Positions 49,405 to 57,899 of a stretch of DNA of 64,000 nucleotides are shown piece after piece. Positions within the stretch are counted from its first letter, which is position 1. Every line of letters starts with the position of its first letter. Source of the DNA: Jidongwangia harbinensis (lineage in GTDB: Bacteria > Actinomycetota > Actinomycetes > Mycobacteriales > Micromonosporaceae); contig NZ_JAIWNC010000026.1 of assembly GCF_020216025.1 (NCBI RefSeq), forward strand, positions 62,001-126,000, written 5' to 3'. The position numbers were made by a program, and so were the translations under genes. A model generated the notes under the pieces. That model was not told the origin of the DNA, ran no database searches, and saw nothing but the letters and a program-made list of their open reading frames with translations.

Positions 49405-49989
49405 ATGCCGCACCGGGTGGACGAGGGCCTGGCAACCACGCTGAAGCGGGTCGCCTCCGTGTTGAAACAGGCCGAGATCCCGTTCGCTCTGGGCGGCAGT
49501 TTCGCGGCGTACGCACACGGCGGCTACTCCAGCGACCACGACGTCGACTTCCTGCTCCGGGAGCAGGACAAGGAACGGGCCCTGGAGGAACTGGCCGCGG
49601 TCGGCTTCACGGTCGAACAGCCGCCGGAGGACTGGCTGGTCAAGGTGTTCGACGAGGGCCGGATGGTGGACCTCATCTACCGCCCGGTGGAGTCGCCGGT
49701 CACCGACGACACGCTGAAGGACGTCGTCATGCGCCCGGTCGAGGCGATCAACATGCCGGTGCTGTCGGCGACCCAGCTGATGATCCACAAGCTGCTCAGC
49801 TACACCCAGCACTACTGCGACTTCGCCACCGGCCTGCCGCTGGCCCGCTCGCTGCGCGAACAGATCGACTGGGACCGGGTCCGCCGGGAGACCACGAAAT
49901 CACCGTACGCGGAAGTGTTCCTGGTGCTGCTGGACCGCCTCGACGTCGTGCCGCTGGCGGGAGAAACCACCATGACCGTGGGGGGATGA
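49405..49989 (+). CDS. Nucleotidyltransferase-fold protein (AbiEii/MNT-like)
   Basis: A 194 aa protein of the polymerase-beta-like nucleotidyltransferase superfamily: FALGGSFAAYAHGGYSSDHDVDFLL contains the GS helix and the two metal-binding aspartates (DHDVD). ATLKRVASVLKQAEIP precedes it. DLIYRPV supplies the third acidic strand. The C-terminal half is helical. Substrates in this superfamily range from RNA to proteins. It starts a three-gene operon with a BON-like protein and a phosphoesterase, 1 bp from the next gene. GGGAG lies upstream of ATG 49405. Confidence 0.85.
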   Translation: MPHRVDEGLATTLKRVASVLKQAEIPFALGGSFAAYAHGGYSSDHDVDFLLREQDKERALEELAAVGFTVEQPPEDWLVKVFDEGRMVDLIYRPVESPVTDDTLKDVVMRPVEAINMPVLSATQLMIHKLLSYTQHYCDFATGLPLARSLREQIDWDRVRRETTKSPYAEVFLVLLDRLDVVPLAGETTMTVGG

Positions 49990-49990
49990 G

Positions 49991-50239
49991 ATGACGAACC
50001 AGGTCGACCTGGAAGCCGAGATCCAGCGCCTGCTGACCGAACACGGCCGCATCGCCGAACAGGGCATCACCGTGCAGCGCCGGGACAACATCCTGATCCT
50101 CGGCGGCGACGTGGAGAGCCCGCAGCGACGCGACGAGATCTGCCGGCAGATCACCACGCACTTCCCGGACGTCGAGATCGCCTGCGACATCGGCATCACC
50201 CGGACCCAGGCGCCCAACGAGGTGGAGGAGATTTCATGA
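49991..50239 (+). CDS. BON-like small protein (82 aa)
   Basis: An 82 aa protein with the alternating helix-strand pattern of a BON domain: LEAEIQRLLTEHGRIAEQ, ITVQRRDNILILGGDVESPQ, RRDEICRQITTHFPDVEI. The phrase ILGGDVESPQRRDEI is close to the BON signature of a Gly flanked by hydrophobics. There is no signal peptide, so it is cytoplasmic. Its TGA overlaps the phosphoesterase ATG, so the two proteins are made together. Confidence 0.75.
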   Translation: MTNQVDLEAEIQRLLTEHGRIAEQGITVQRRDNILILGGDVESPQRRDEICRQITTHFPDVEIACDIGITRTQAPNEVEEIS

Positions 50240-50973
50240 TCCGGATCGCCGCCGTGGGCGACGTCCACGTCGACAAGGACGTGGTCGGCCGGTACCGGCC
50301 GGCCCTGGACCAGCTGCCCGACGTGGCCGACGCGCTGCTGATCGCCGGCGACCTGACCCGGCACGGCACCGTCGAGGAGGCCAAGTGCTTCGCCACCGAG
50401 TTCGGCGGGCTGGGCGTGCCGGTCGTGCTGGTGCTGGGCAACCACGATCACCAGAGCGACCAGCAGGACGACGTGGCGCAGGTGCTCACCGACGCCGGCC
50501 TCACCGTGCTCGAGGGCAACTCGACGGTCCTGCACCTGCACGGCCACCGGATCGGCGTGGCCGGGGTGAAAGGCTTCGGCGGCGGCTTCGCCGGTGCGTG
50601 CGCCAGCAACTTCGGCGAGCGCGAGATGAAGGCGTACGTCGGCCACACCGAAGAGATCGCGGCCACCCTGGAGGCGGCGCTGCTGGACGTGGCCGACTGC
50701 GACGCCCTGGTGGCGCTCACCCACTACTCCCCGGTGCCGGACACTCTGGTCGGCGAGCCGCTGGAGATCTACCCCTTCCTGGGCTGCTACCAGCTGGGCC
50801 GGGCGATCGACGCGGCACCGACCACCCTGGCGCTGCACGGCCACGCCCACGCCGGGTCGGAACGCGGACGCACCCCCGGCGGCGTGCCGGTCCGCAACGT
50901 GGCCCACCCGGTGATCAAGCAGGCCTACAACGTGTACCAGCTGCTGTCCGACCAGAACCTGGTCAACGCCTGA
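50236..50973 (+). CDS. Metallophosphoesterase (calcineurin-like)
   Basis: A 245 aa dimetal phosphoesterase with the full motif set: GDVHVDKD, AGDLTRHG, VLGNHDHQ, LTHYSP and HGHAHAGS. There is no signal peptide, so it is probably cytoplasmic. The length fits small Icc/CpdA-like enzymes. Coupled to the BON-like protein by an ATGA overlap, and with the nucleotidyltransferase upstream, it may reverse or process a nucleotide or phosphate modification. This link is inference. Confidence 0.9.
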   Translation: MIRIAAVGDVHVDKDVVGRYRPALDQLPDVADALLIAGDLTRHGTVEEAKCFATEFGGLGVPVVLVLGNHDHQSDQQDDVAQVLTDAGLTVLEGNSTVLHLHGHRIGVAGVKGFGGGFAGACASNFGEREMKAYVGHTEEIAATLEAALLDVADCDALVALTHYSPVPDTLVGEPLEIYPFLGCYQLGRAIDAAPTTLALHGHAHAGSERGRTPGGVPVRNVAHPVIKQAYNVYQLLSDQNLVNA

Positions 50974-50991
50974 CACCCTGAGCCACTCGGC

Positions 50992-51020
50992 ACCGGCCCC
51001 GCTCACGGAGCGGGGCCGGT
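50992..51020 (+). terminator. Terminator of the nucleotidyltransferase-phosphoesterase operon
   Basis: A 13-bp perfect stem (50992-51004 with 51008-51020), a 3-nt loop, then ctcctt. Confidence 0.9.
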
Positions 51021-51090
51021 CTCCTTGTGTGGCGACCTTCGTCTCGGCGTTGCCCGTACCGCCCGAACGCACCGGTGCCGCACACATCTC

Positions 51091-51260
51091 AGTGGCACAC
51101 CAGTGTCGTCACGCTGACCTGATAACCACGTTGGTGTACCAGTGGAGCGCTCCAGTGGTACACCGACGTCGTCATGGGCACCCGATAACCACGCTGGTGT
51201 ACCACCGAGGCGGGGTCGTGGCTGCCAGCCCTACTGAGATCACCTGGTACACCCACGCTG
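51091..51260. repeat. 63-bp direct repeat with internal inverted repeats
   Basis: Two copies with a 63-bp period (gtcgtcac at 51105 and gtcgtcat at 51168, gataaccacg at 51121 and 51184), plus a partial third near 51215. Each copy opens with agtggtacacc and closes with ggtgtacca, so single-stranded copies could fold into hairpins. No gene in this 414-bp gap is convincing. The minus-strand frame across it is just the repeat. Confidence 0.75.
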
Positions 51261-51387
51261 CGCCCGTTGACTACCGCGGTGTTCCGCCCGGGGCGGGTGC
51301 GGCGGTGCCCGGTCCACATACGACCTGGTCAGGAAGATCGAAGCGAACCTGTGTTTCCGATTTTGCGGCTCCGGGTATCTGACTCGC

Positions 51388-51531
51388 ATGGACCTAGTGC
51401 TCTGGATTCTCGCAGTCATCCTCGTGGTCGCCGGCATTCTCGCGCTGTTCCGGCGGCAGATCCTCTGGGGGGTCGTGCTGATCATCGTGGGCCTGCTCGT
51501 CGGCCCGGGCGGCGTCAGCATCTTCACCTGA
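51388..51531 (+). CDS. GPGG-motif small membrane protein (47 aa)
   Basis: A 47 aa peptide: MDLVLWILAVILVVAGILAL, a short basic turn RRQ, a second hydrophobic stretch ILWGVVLIIVGLLV, then GPGGVSIFT. The terminal GPGG-S motif defines the actinobacterial family of GPGG small membrane proteins, which were mostly missed by gene finders. TATCTG lies 6 nt before the ATG and may be the -10. Function unknown. Confidence 0.88.
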   Translation: MDLVLWILAVILVVAGILALFRRQILWGVVLIIVGLLVGPGGVSIFT

Positions 51532-51799
51532 TCCCTCCGCTGGCACCCACCGGCATCGTCCACTCCGGCCAGTCCCCCGGCCGGTCCCGTCGAGACGAAC
51601 CGGGGTTGCCGTATCGCCATCTGCCCGGCAGGTGACGGTACGGTGGCCCCGGTTCTTTGCATGCGGCAACAGTCGCTCGGCGGCAACGAACGGTCACGGA
51701 CCGCACACCGGGTGCGATAGCTTTCGTCGGTTTTCTGGCTCAATGCTTGCGAACGATCCGCATCCGCGGGTCCCACGATGTTCGCGAGGTGCGCCAGCA

Positions 51800-52702
51800 G
51801 TGGCGGAAGTGCATCACTTCACCTATGGACCGTTCAATCCCACGGCCGCCTTCCTGTTGGCCTTCCTGGGCTCGTTCCTGGGGCTGCTCTGCACGGTCCG
51901 GGCGCGGTCCGCACGGACCCGCGGCCGGCGTAACCGCTGGCTGATCATCGCGGCCTTCGCCATCGGCGGCGGCGCCGTCTGGCTCATGCATTTCACCGCG
52001 ATGCTCGGCTTCGACGTGCCGGCCAGCCCGGTCCGGTACGACATCAAGCTCACCGTGATCAGCCTCGGCCTCTCCATCGTCACCGTCGGCCTGGGCCTGA
52101 TGGTCGTCGGTCACGGGCGGCGCAGCCTGCCGAAGACCCTGGTGGCCGGCGTCCTCACCGGCAGCGGCGTGCTCGCCATGCATTACACCGGCATGCAGGC
52201 CATGCACGTGTCCGGTGCCACGCATTACCGTCCGGCGCTGGTCGCCGCGTCCGCGGTGATCGCGATCGGGGCGGCCACCGCGGCCCTGTGGTTCGCCGTG
52301 TCCGTGGAGGGCTGGGTCCCGGTCACCGGCGCGGCGGTGCTGATGGCGGTGGCGGTGTGCGGCATGCACTACACCGGTATGGCGGCGATGCAGGTGGAGG
52401 CCGGCCTCGGTCCCGGGAACGTGGACGGGATGCGGCCGCTGCTGATGATCGTGCCGATCACGCTGATCACCGCGGCCACCATCATCGGGGTGGCGATGAG
52501 CGCGCTGCAGGCGATGACCGAGGAGGAGTTCACCGACGGTGCGGGCGTACCGCGTCGTGGGGTGCACGCCGAGCACCCGTGGTCGCTCAAGCAGGCGTCG
52601 CTGATGGCGATGCGCCGGGCGCCGGGTACCCGGCCGTCGCCGCGCCCGATTCCGGTCCGGCCCCGGGTCGAGGAGGACCTGCAGCCGGCGACCGGTTCCT
52701 GA
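51800..52702 (+). CDS. Stand-alone MHYT-domain membrane protein
   Basis: A 300 aa integral membrane protein with seven predicted helices and three MHYT motifs: WLMHFTAM, LAMHYTGMQAM and CGMHYTGMAAM. The His and Met residues at the outer face are thought to bind copper and sense O2, CO or NO. There is no GGDEF/EAL or kinase output domain, only a Pro/Arg-rich cytoplasmic tail of about 65 residues. GTG 51800 is chosen because GAGG lies about 10 nt upstream. Confidence 0.9.
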   Translation: MAEVHHFTYGPFNPTAAFLLAFLGSFLGLLCTVRARSARTRGRRNRWLIIAAFAIGGGAVWLMHFTAMLGFDVPASPVRYDIKLTVISLGLSIVTVGLGLMVVGHGRRSLPKTLVAGVLTGSGVLAMHYTGMQAMHVSGATHYRPALVAASAVIAIGAATAALWFAVSVEGWVPVTGAAVLMAVAVCGMHYTGMAAMQVEAGLGPGNVDGMRPLLMIVPITLITAATIIGVAMSALQAMTEEEFTDGAGVPRRGVHAEHPWSLKQASLMAMRRAPGTRPSPRPIPVRPRVEEDLQPATGS

Positions 52703-52745
52703 CCCGAGACCCACGCCGCCCTCCGGTCCGGTATACCTGATCGGC

Positions 52746-53462
52746 ATGGCGCCCAGGATGCTGTTGTCGATGCCGCTGCACGCGATCACCGAGGTGTACG
52801 GCGAGCCCGGCCTCCGCGAGCGCTTCCTGCTGGAGCTGGCGGACTTCCCGCCGGCCGACCGGGCGCGGCTGGAGGAGGCGCTGCAGCTGGCCGCCACACT
52901 GCACGCGGACGACCGGCGGGTGCGCGAGCCGTACCTCAACCACTGCCTCCGGGTCGCCATCCGGATCATGCGGTACTACGCCGTGCGGGACGTGGACGTG
53001 CTGATCGCGGCGCTGTTGCACGATGCGGTGGAGGACCACCCGGCCGAGCTGGCCGGGCGGGACTCGGGCACGCACACCGAGTTGACCGAGGGGGCGATCG
53101 CGGAGCTGGCCCGGCGCTTCAACCCGCGGGTGGCGGAACTGGTCCGGTCGGTGACCAATCCGGAGTACGACCCGGACCGCGACCGGGACGAGCAGTACCG
53201 GATGCACGTCACGGAGAGCCTGGACCGCGATCCGTGGGCCCGGGTCATCAAGGTGTCCGACTTCACCGACAACGGGGTCGGTGTCATCCACACCACGTAT
53301 GAGAAGGCGTTCCGGTCCGCGACCAAGTACCGCCCGCTGGTGCCGGCGCTGCGTGAGCTGGTCGGACGTCCGGACACGCCGCTGTCGACGCCGGCCCGGG
53401 AGCACATCCTGGATCAACTGGACCTCGCCGAGGAGAGGTTTGCCGCGATCCTGGACGGATAG
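52746..53462 (+). CDS. RSH-like HD-domain phosphohydrolase (ppGpp hydrolase-like)
   Basis: A 238 aa HD-domain protein resembling the hydrolase half of RelA/SpoT. It has EPYLNHCLRVA (first His), LIAALLHDAVED (HD followed by ED) and VIKVSDFTDN, the K-x-x-D-x-x-x-N pattern of RSH hydrolases. It has no synthetase, TGS or ACT domain, so it is a small alarmone-hydrolase-like enzyme, comparable with MESH1. Activity is inferred. Its TAG stop forms part of the next gene's -10 box. Confidence 0.85.
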   Translation: MAPRMLLSMPLHAITEVYGEPGLRERFLLELADFPPADRARLEEALQLAATLHADDRRVREPYLNHCLRVAIRIMRYYAVRDVDVLIAALLHDAVEDHPAELAGRDSGTHTELTEGAIAELARRFNPRVAELVRSVTNPEYDPDRDRDEQYRMHVTESLDRDPWARVIKVSDFTDNGVGVIHTTYEKAFRSATKYRPLVPALRELVGRPDTPLSTPAREHILDQLDLAEERFAAILDG

Positions 53463-53472
53463 CCTGAAACGC
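53460..53472 (+). promoter_or_regulatory. Leaderless promoter of the GH13 gene
   Basis: TAGCCT at 53460-53465 overlaps the TAG stop of the HD gene and lies 7 nt before ATG 53473. It fixes the start codon. Confidence 0.65.
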
Positions 53473-55095
53473 ATGGAGCAGAGTTCGCAGTGGTGGCGCG
53501 ACGCGGTCATCTACCAGGTGTATCCCCGGTCCTTCGCGGACCGTGACGGCGACGGCATGGGCGATCTGCCCGGCATCACCGGCCGCCTGAGCGCGCTGCG
53601 CGACCTCGGCGTGGACGCGGTCTGGTTGTCGCCGTTCTACCCGTCCCCGCAGCACGACGCCGGGTACGACGTCGCCGACTACCGCTCGGTCGATCCCCGG
53701 TTCGGCACGCTGGCCGACGCCGACGCGATGATCGCCGAGGCACACGCCCTCGACCTCAAGGTGCTGGTCGACCTGGTGCCCAACCACACGTCCAGCGCGC
53801 ACGCCTGGTTCGCCGCCGCGCTGGCCGCCGCACCGGGCAGCCGGGAACGGGACCGGTACATCTTCCGCGACGGCCGCGGACCGGGTGGCGACGAGCCGCC
53901 CAACTCGTGGCGCAGTGTCTTCGGCGGCCCGGCCTGGGAACGGGTGCCGGACGGCCAGTGGTACCTGCACCTGTTCGACGTGACCCAGCCCGACCTCAAC
54001 TGGGCCGACCCGGAGGTACGCGCGGAGTTCGAGTCGGTGCTGCGGTTCTGGCTGGACCGGGGCGTGGACGGCTTCCGGGTGGACGTCGCGCACGGCCTGA
54101 TCAAGGACCGGGACCTCGTCGACTGGCACTATCCGAGCGCCATCCTGGGTGGCCTGGGTCAGGAGGGACCGCCGCCGCCGATGTGGGACCAGGAGGAGGT
54201 GCACGAGATCTACCAGCAGTGGCGGTCGGTGCTGGACACGTACCCCGGTGGTCGGATTCTGGTCGCCGAGGCCTGGGTGAAGCCGGCCGAGCGGCTGGCC
54301 CGCTATGTGCGGCCGGATGAGATGCACCAGGCGTTCAACTTCGAGTACCTGGACACGCCGTGGTCCGCCGAGCCGCTCCGCAAGGTCATCGAGCAGTCGC
54401 TGGCCGCCAACGACGCGGTCGGCGCCACCACGACCTGGGTGCTCTCCAACCACGACGTGGTCCGGCACGCCACCCGCCTGGGTTATCCGGTGGGCGAGGC
54501 GCGGAGGCACGGCATCGGCGTCGACGACCCGCAGCCGGACACCGCGCTGGGGCTGCGCCGGGCCCGCGCGGCCACCCTGCAGATGCTGGCGTTGCCCGGG
54601 TCGGCGTACCTCTACCAGGGCGAGGAACTGGGGCTGCCGGAGCACACCACGATGCCGGACGAGTACCGGCAGGACCCGGCCTGGTTCCGGTCCGGGCACA
54701 CCGAGCGGGGGCGGGACGGCTGCCGGGTGCCGATCCCGTGGGAGGCGGACTCCCCCTCGTACGGCTTCGGGCCGTCCGACGCCAGCTGGTTGCCGCAGCC
54801 GGCGAGCTGGGCCGAGTACGCCCTCGACCGGCAGCGCGGGGTGGCCGGTTCCACCTACGAGCTGTACCGCACGGCGTTGCGCCTGCGCCGCGAGCGCGGA
54901 CTCGGCAGCGCCGCGCTCAGCTGGATGGACGCGCCGGCCGACGTGCTGGCGTTCCGGATCGGCGAGGTCACCGTGCTGACCAACTTCTCCGACGCGGCGG
55001 TGGAGCTACCGGTCGGGGGCGAGGTCCTGGTGTCCAGCGAGCCGCTGGACGCCGACGGCCGGGTCCCCACCGACGTCACGGTCTGGGTCGGCTGA
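53473..55095 (+). CDS. GH13 alpha-glucosidase/oligo-1,6-glucosidase
   Basis: A 540 aa family 13 glycoside hydrolase with an (alpha/beta)8 barrel starting WWRDAVIYQVYPRSFAD. Region I is DLVPNHTS, region II is GFRVDVAHG with the nucleophile Asp204, region III is ILVAEAW with the acid/base Glu266, and region IV is LSNHD with Asp328. The QPDLNWADPEVR segment points to the subfamily that cleaves maltose, isomaltose or sucrose. It has no signal peptide, so it works in the cytoplasm. The last 90 nt overlap, antisense, the convergent MFS gene. Confidence 0.93.
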   Translation: MEQSSQWWRDAVIYQVYPRSFADRDGDGMGDLPGITGRLSALRDLGVDAVWLSPFYPSPQHDAGYDVADYRSVDPRFGTLADADAMIAEAHALDLKVLVDLVPNHTSSAHAWFAAALAAAPGSRERDRYIFRDGRGPGGDEPPNSWRSVFGGPAWERVPDGQWYLHLFDVTQPDLNWADPEVRAEFESVLRFWLDRGVDGFRVDVAHGLIKDRDLVDWHYPSAILGGLGQEGPPPPMWDQEEVHEIYQQWRSVLDTYPGGRILVAEAWVKPAERLARYVRPDEMHQAFNFEYLDTPWSAEPLRKVIEQSLAANDAVGATTTWVLSNHDVVRHATRLGYPVGEARRHGIGVDDPQPDTALGLRRARAATLQMLALPGSAYLYQGEELGLPEHTTMPDEYRQDPAWFRSGHTERGRDGCRVPIPWEADSPSYGFGPSDASWLPQPASWAEYALDRQRGVAGSTYELYRTALRLRRERGLGSAALSWMDAPADVLAFRIGEVTVLTNFSDAAVELPVGGEVLVSSEPLDADGRVPTDVTVWVG

Positions 55096-56469
55096 CCGGC
55101 GGGCCGCCAGCAGGGCGGCGTGGGTGTCCGCCATGTCCGCGGCCACGGTGCGCCCGGCCAGCCAGAACATCACGCCGGTCGGGATGAAGAAGAACTGGAA
55201 GGCGGCCAGGCCGACGGCGTAGTTCAGCGGCGGCGGGAACGCCGACGCCAGGCCCCGGAACACGACACCGACCAGCGCGTTGCCGCCGGCCCGGCCGACG
55301 CCGTTGACTAGATTGCCCAGGCTGTAGACGGTGCCGCGGTGCTCGGGCGGGTTCACGTCGGCGATCATGGCGAACCAGTTCGGCGAGTTCGCCGACGTCA
55401 GCGCCAGCGCGAACACCGCGATGGCCAGGCAGGCGCCGACCGTGGGCTCGGTGAAGACGTCGGTCAGCACGGCCCGGATCACCGCTGCCGAGCCGGCGCC
55501 GTCCGGCACGTCGATCCGCATCGGCACGAAGAACAGCACCACGTAGAACGGCACGGCGGCCAGCACGCCGACCGCCGAGACCAGGGCCCGGCCCCGCGGG
55601 GTACGCCGTTGCAGCCGGTCGCCGACCAGTCCACCGAGGATCGACAGCGCGCCGCCGAGCTGGAACAGGGTGGCGAACACGCTGCCCACCAGCACCGCCG
55701 TACCCGCGGAATAGCCCTGGTCCTCGGCCCGCGACCGGAACAGCACCGGCAGCCACACCAGGGACCCGAACGCCACCTGGGCGGACAGGCCCTGCAAAAT
55801 CAACCACACGTTGGTACGCCGGCGCAGGATCACCGGCAGGTCGTCGCGGTGGATCCGCTCGTCGTACGTGACGCCGGCCAGCTCGGGCTGGCTGTGGCCG
55901 CGCGGCACGTCGTAGGTCAGCAGGTAGGCCGCCGTGGCGACCAGGCCGGCCAGCGCGGTCACCAGGAACGGCCGACGCCAGTCGTCGTGGCCGAGCAGCC
56001 CGCCGACCAGGGTGCCGGCGATCGTGCCGACCCCCTGGGACAGTCCCCAGAAGCTCATCACCAGTCCACGGCGGCGCGGCGACACCAGGTCGCTGACCAC
56101 CGCGAAGCTCACCGAGGCGACGCCGCCCAGCCCGACCGCGGCGAGCACCTGGGACAGCAGGAAGCTCGGGTAGTCACCGGCCAGGCCGGACCAGGCGGTG
56201 CCGGCCACCCAGAGCAGCGTGCCGGCGATCAGCACCGGCTTGCGGTTGGTGCGGTCCCCGGCGTACGCCCAGCCGACCGCGGCGACCGCGCTGAGCAGGA
56301 ACATCACCGTGGTGGCCAGCGCGATGTGGCCCTCGCCGACGCCGAAGTCGGCACCGATGCTGCCGTACAGGGGTGGTACGAGGCCGATCGCGACGTTGTC
56401 CAGCGAGGCCAGGACAACGAACACGATCACGCTGTAGACGCGATGCGCCGTACCACCCCGGGCTGCCAC
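55006..56469 (-). CDS. MFS transporter (12-helix, sugar/metabolite type)
   Basis: A 487 aa MFS protein with 12 helices. Motif A is WAYAGDRTNRKPVLIAG and the second-half motif GGLVGDRLQRRTPRGRAL. It is related to Spinster/phosphate-sugar antiporters. The last 30 residues (SADPDRDVGGDPAVGVQRLA) look unlike a transporter tail and lie antisense over the GH13 3' end. GTG 56469 is fixed by a leaderless -10 seven bases upstream. It lies between the GH13 and xylB genes, so sugar export or import is possible. Confidence 0.88.
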   Translation of the reverse strand: MAARGGTAHRVYSVIVFVVLASLDNVAIGLVPPLYGSIGADFGVGEGHIALATTVMFLLSAVAAVGWAYAGDRTNRKPVLIAGTLLWVAGTAWSGLAGDYPSFLLSQVLAAVGLGGVASVSFAVVSDLVSPRRRGLVMSFWGLSQGVGTIAGTLVGGLLGHDDWRRPFLVTALAGLVATAAYLLTYDVPRGHSQPELAGVTYDERIHRDDLPVILRRRTNVWLILQGLSAQVAFGSLVWLPVLFRSRAEDQGYSAGTAVLVGSVFATLFQLGGALSILGGLVGDRLQRRTPRGRALVSAVGVLAAVPFYVVLFFVPMRIDVPDGAGSAAVIRAVLTDVFTEPTVGACLAIAVFALALTSANSPNWFAMIADVNPPEHRGTVYSLGNLVNGVGRAGGNALVGVVFRGLASAFPPPLNYAVGLAAFQFFFIPTGVMFWLAGRTVAADMADTHAALLAARRSADPDRDVGGDPAVGVQRLAGHQDLAPDR

Positions 56470-56482
56470 GGGGTCGAGGTTA
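56470..56482 (-). promoter_or_regulatory. Leaderless promoter of the MFS gene
   Basis: TAACCT on the minus strand (plus 56477-56482) lies 7 nt before GTG 56469 and overlaps the end of xylB. Confidence 0.6.
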
Positions 56483-57895
56483 GCGGTCGGTGCGGTCGAT
56501 CACGGCGTCCCGGGCCGCGGCGTACTGCCCCCGGATCAACGGGACGCTGGTGTCCTCGTACACCTCGGGGGGTTCGGCCGACCAGGCCGGCGGCGCGTCC
56601 CCGCCGATGGCCACCCACGCGGCCTGACGTGCGGCGCCGTCCGCGACGTACTCCCCCGGCGGTGGCACCAGGACCGGCAGGCCGAACAGCGCCGGAGCGA
56701 TGCGGCGGACCGCCTCGCTGCGTGCGCCGCCGCCGACCAGGACGATCCGGTTGGCCGCCGCGCCGTTCTGCACCAGGGCGTCCAGGCCGTCGGCGAGGGC
56801 GCACAGCATGCCCTCGACGGCGGCCCGGGCCAGGTGCGCCGGGTCCGACGTCCGCAACGTGAGGCCGTGCACGGCGCCGGTGGCGTTCGGCCGGTTCGGC
56901 GTGCGCTCGCCCTCCAGGTACGGGATCAGCACCAGCCCGTCCGCGCCCGCCGGAGCGGACAGGGCCAGCCGGGACAGCTCGTCGTGGTCGACGCCGAGCA
57001 GCTTGCTGGCGGCGTCCAGGACCCGGGCGGCGTTGAGCGTGACCACGATCGGCAGGAACCGGCCGGTGGTGTCCGCGAATCCGGCCACCGTCCCGGTCGG
57101 GTCGTTCGGCGCGACGTCGCTGGCGACGAAGACCGTGCCGGACGTACCGATGGAGACCACCACGTCGCCGGTGGCCGCGCCGGCACCGAGACCGGCCGCG
57201 GCGTTGTCGCCGGCCCCCGGCCCGAGCGGGGCGCCGTTGGGCAGGTGTCCGGCGATGCCGGTCGGACCGAGCACCTCCGGGGTGACGATCCGCCGGCCGA
57301 AGCCGAGTTCCAGCAGGTCGGGACGGTACTGATCGGTGGCCGCCGACCAGTACAGCGTGCCGCTGGCGTCGCTGCGGTCGGTGCGCAGCGCGTCCAGGCC
57401 GCGGGCGCCGCTGAGCTTCCAGGTGAGCCAGTCGTGCGGCAGGCACACCGCGGCCACCCGGGCGGCGTTCTCCGGTTCGGTCCGGGCCAGCCAGCGCAGC
57501 TTGGTCAACGTGAAGCTGGCCACCGGCACGATCCCGACCGCGTCCACCCAGGCCTGCCGGCCCACGTCGCCGCCGCCCAGGTCGTCGATCAGGTCGGCGG
57601 CGGCGCCGGCGCTGCGGGTGTCGTTCCACAACAGCGCCGGGCGTACCACCGCACCGGTCTCGTCCAGCACCACCATGCCGTGCTGCTGCCCGGCCACCGA
57701 GGCGGCGGCGACGTCGTCCAGGCCGCCGGCCTCCTCGATGGCCTGCTGCAGCGCGGTCCACCAGGCGTCCGGATGCACCTCGGTGCCGTCCGGGTGACTC
57801 GCCCGTCCCTGCCGGACCAGTTTCCCGGTCTCGGCGTCCCGGATGACCACCTTGCAGGACTGGGTGGACGAGTCGATACCGGCTACGAGGGGCAT
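56480..57895 (-). CDS. xylB: Xylulokinase
   Basis: A 471 aa FGGY carbohydrate kinase. It has GIDSSTQSCKVVI (phosphate 1 loop), AGQQHGMVVLD (substrate region), DLIDDLGGGD and the catalytic Asp in GPGAGDNAAAGLG. GTSGTVFVAS is phosphate loop 2. The VGGGARSE adenosine motif comes near the end. It phosphorylates D-xylulose made by XylA, whose gene lies 4 bp upstream on the same strand. ATG 57895 is clear. Confidence 0.95.
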   Translation of the reverse strand: MPLVAGIDSSTQSCKVVIRDAETGKLVRQGRASHPDGTEVHPDAWWTALQQAIEEAGGLDDVAAASVAGQQHGMVVLDETGAVVRPALLWNDTRSAGAAADLIDDLGGGDVGRQAWVDAVGIVPVASFTLTKLRWLARTEPENAARVAAVCLPHDWLTWKLSGARGLDALRTDRSDASGTLYWSAATDQYRPDLLELGFGRRIVTPEVLGPTGIAGHLPNGAPLGPGAGDNAAAGLGAGAATGDVVVSIGTSGTVFVASDVAPNDPTGTVAGFADTTGRFLPIVVTLNAARVLDAASKLLGVDHDELSRLALSAPAGADGLVLIPYLEGERTPNRPNATGAVHGLTLRTSDPAHLARAAVEGMLCALADGLDALVQNGAAANRIVLVGGGARSEAVRRIAPALFGLPVLVPPPGEYVADGAARQAAWVAIGGDAPPAWSAEPPEVYEDTSVPLIRGQYAAARDAVIDRTDR

Positions 57896-57899
57896 GCGG

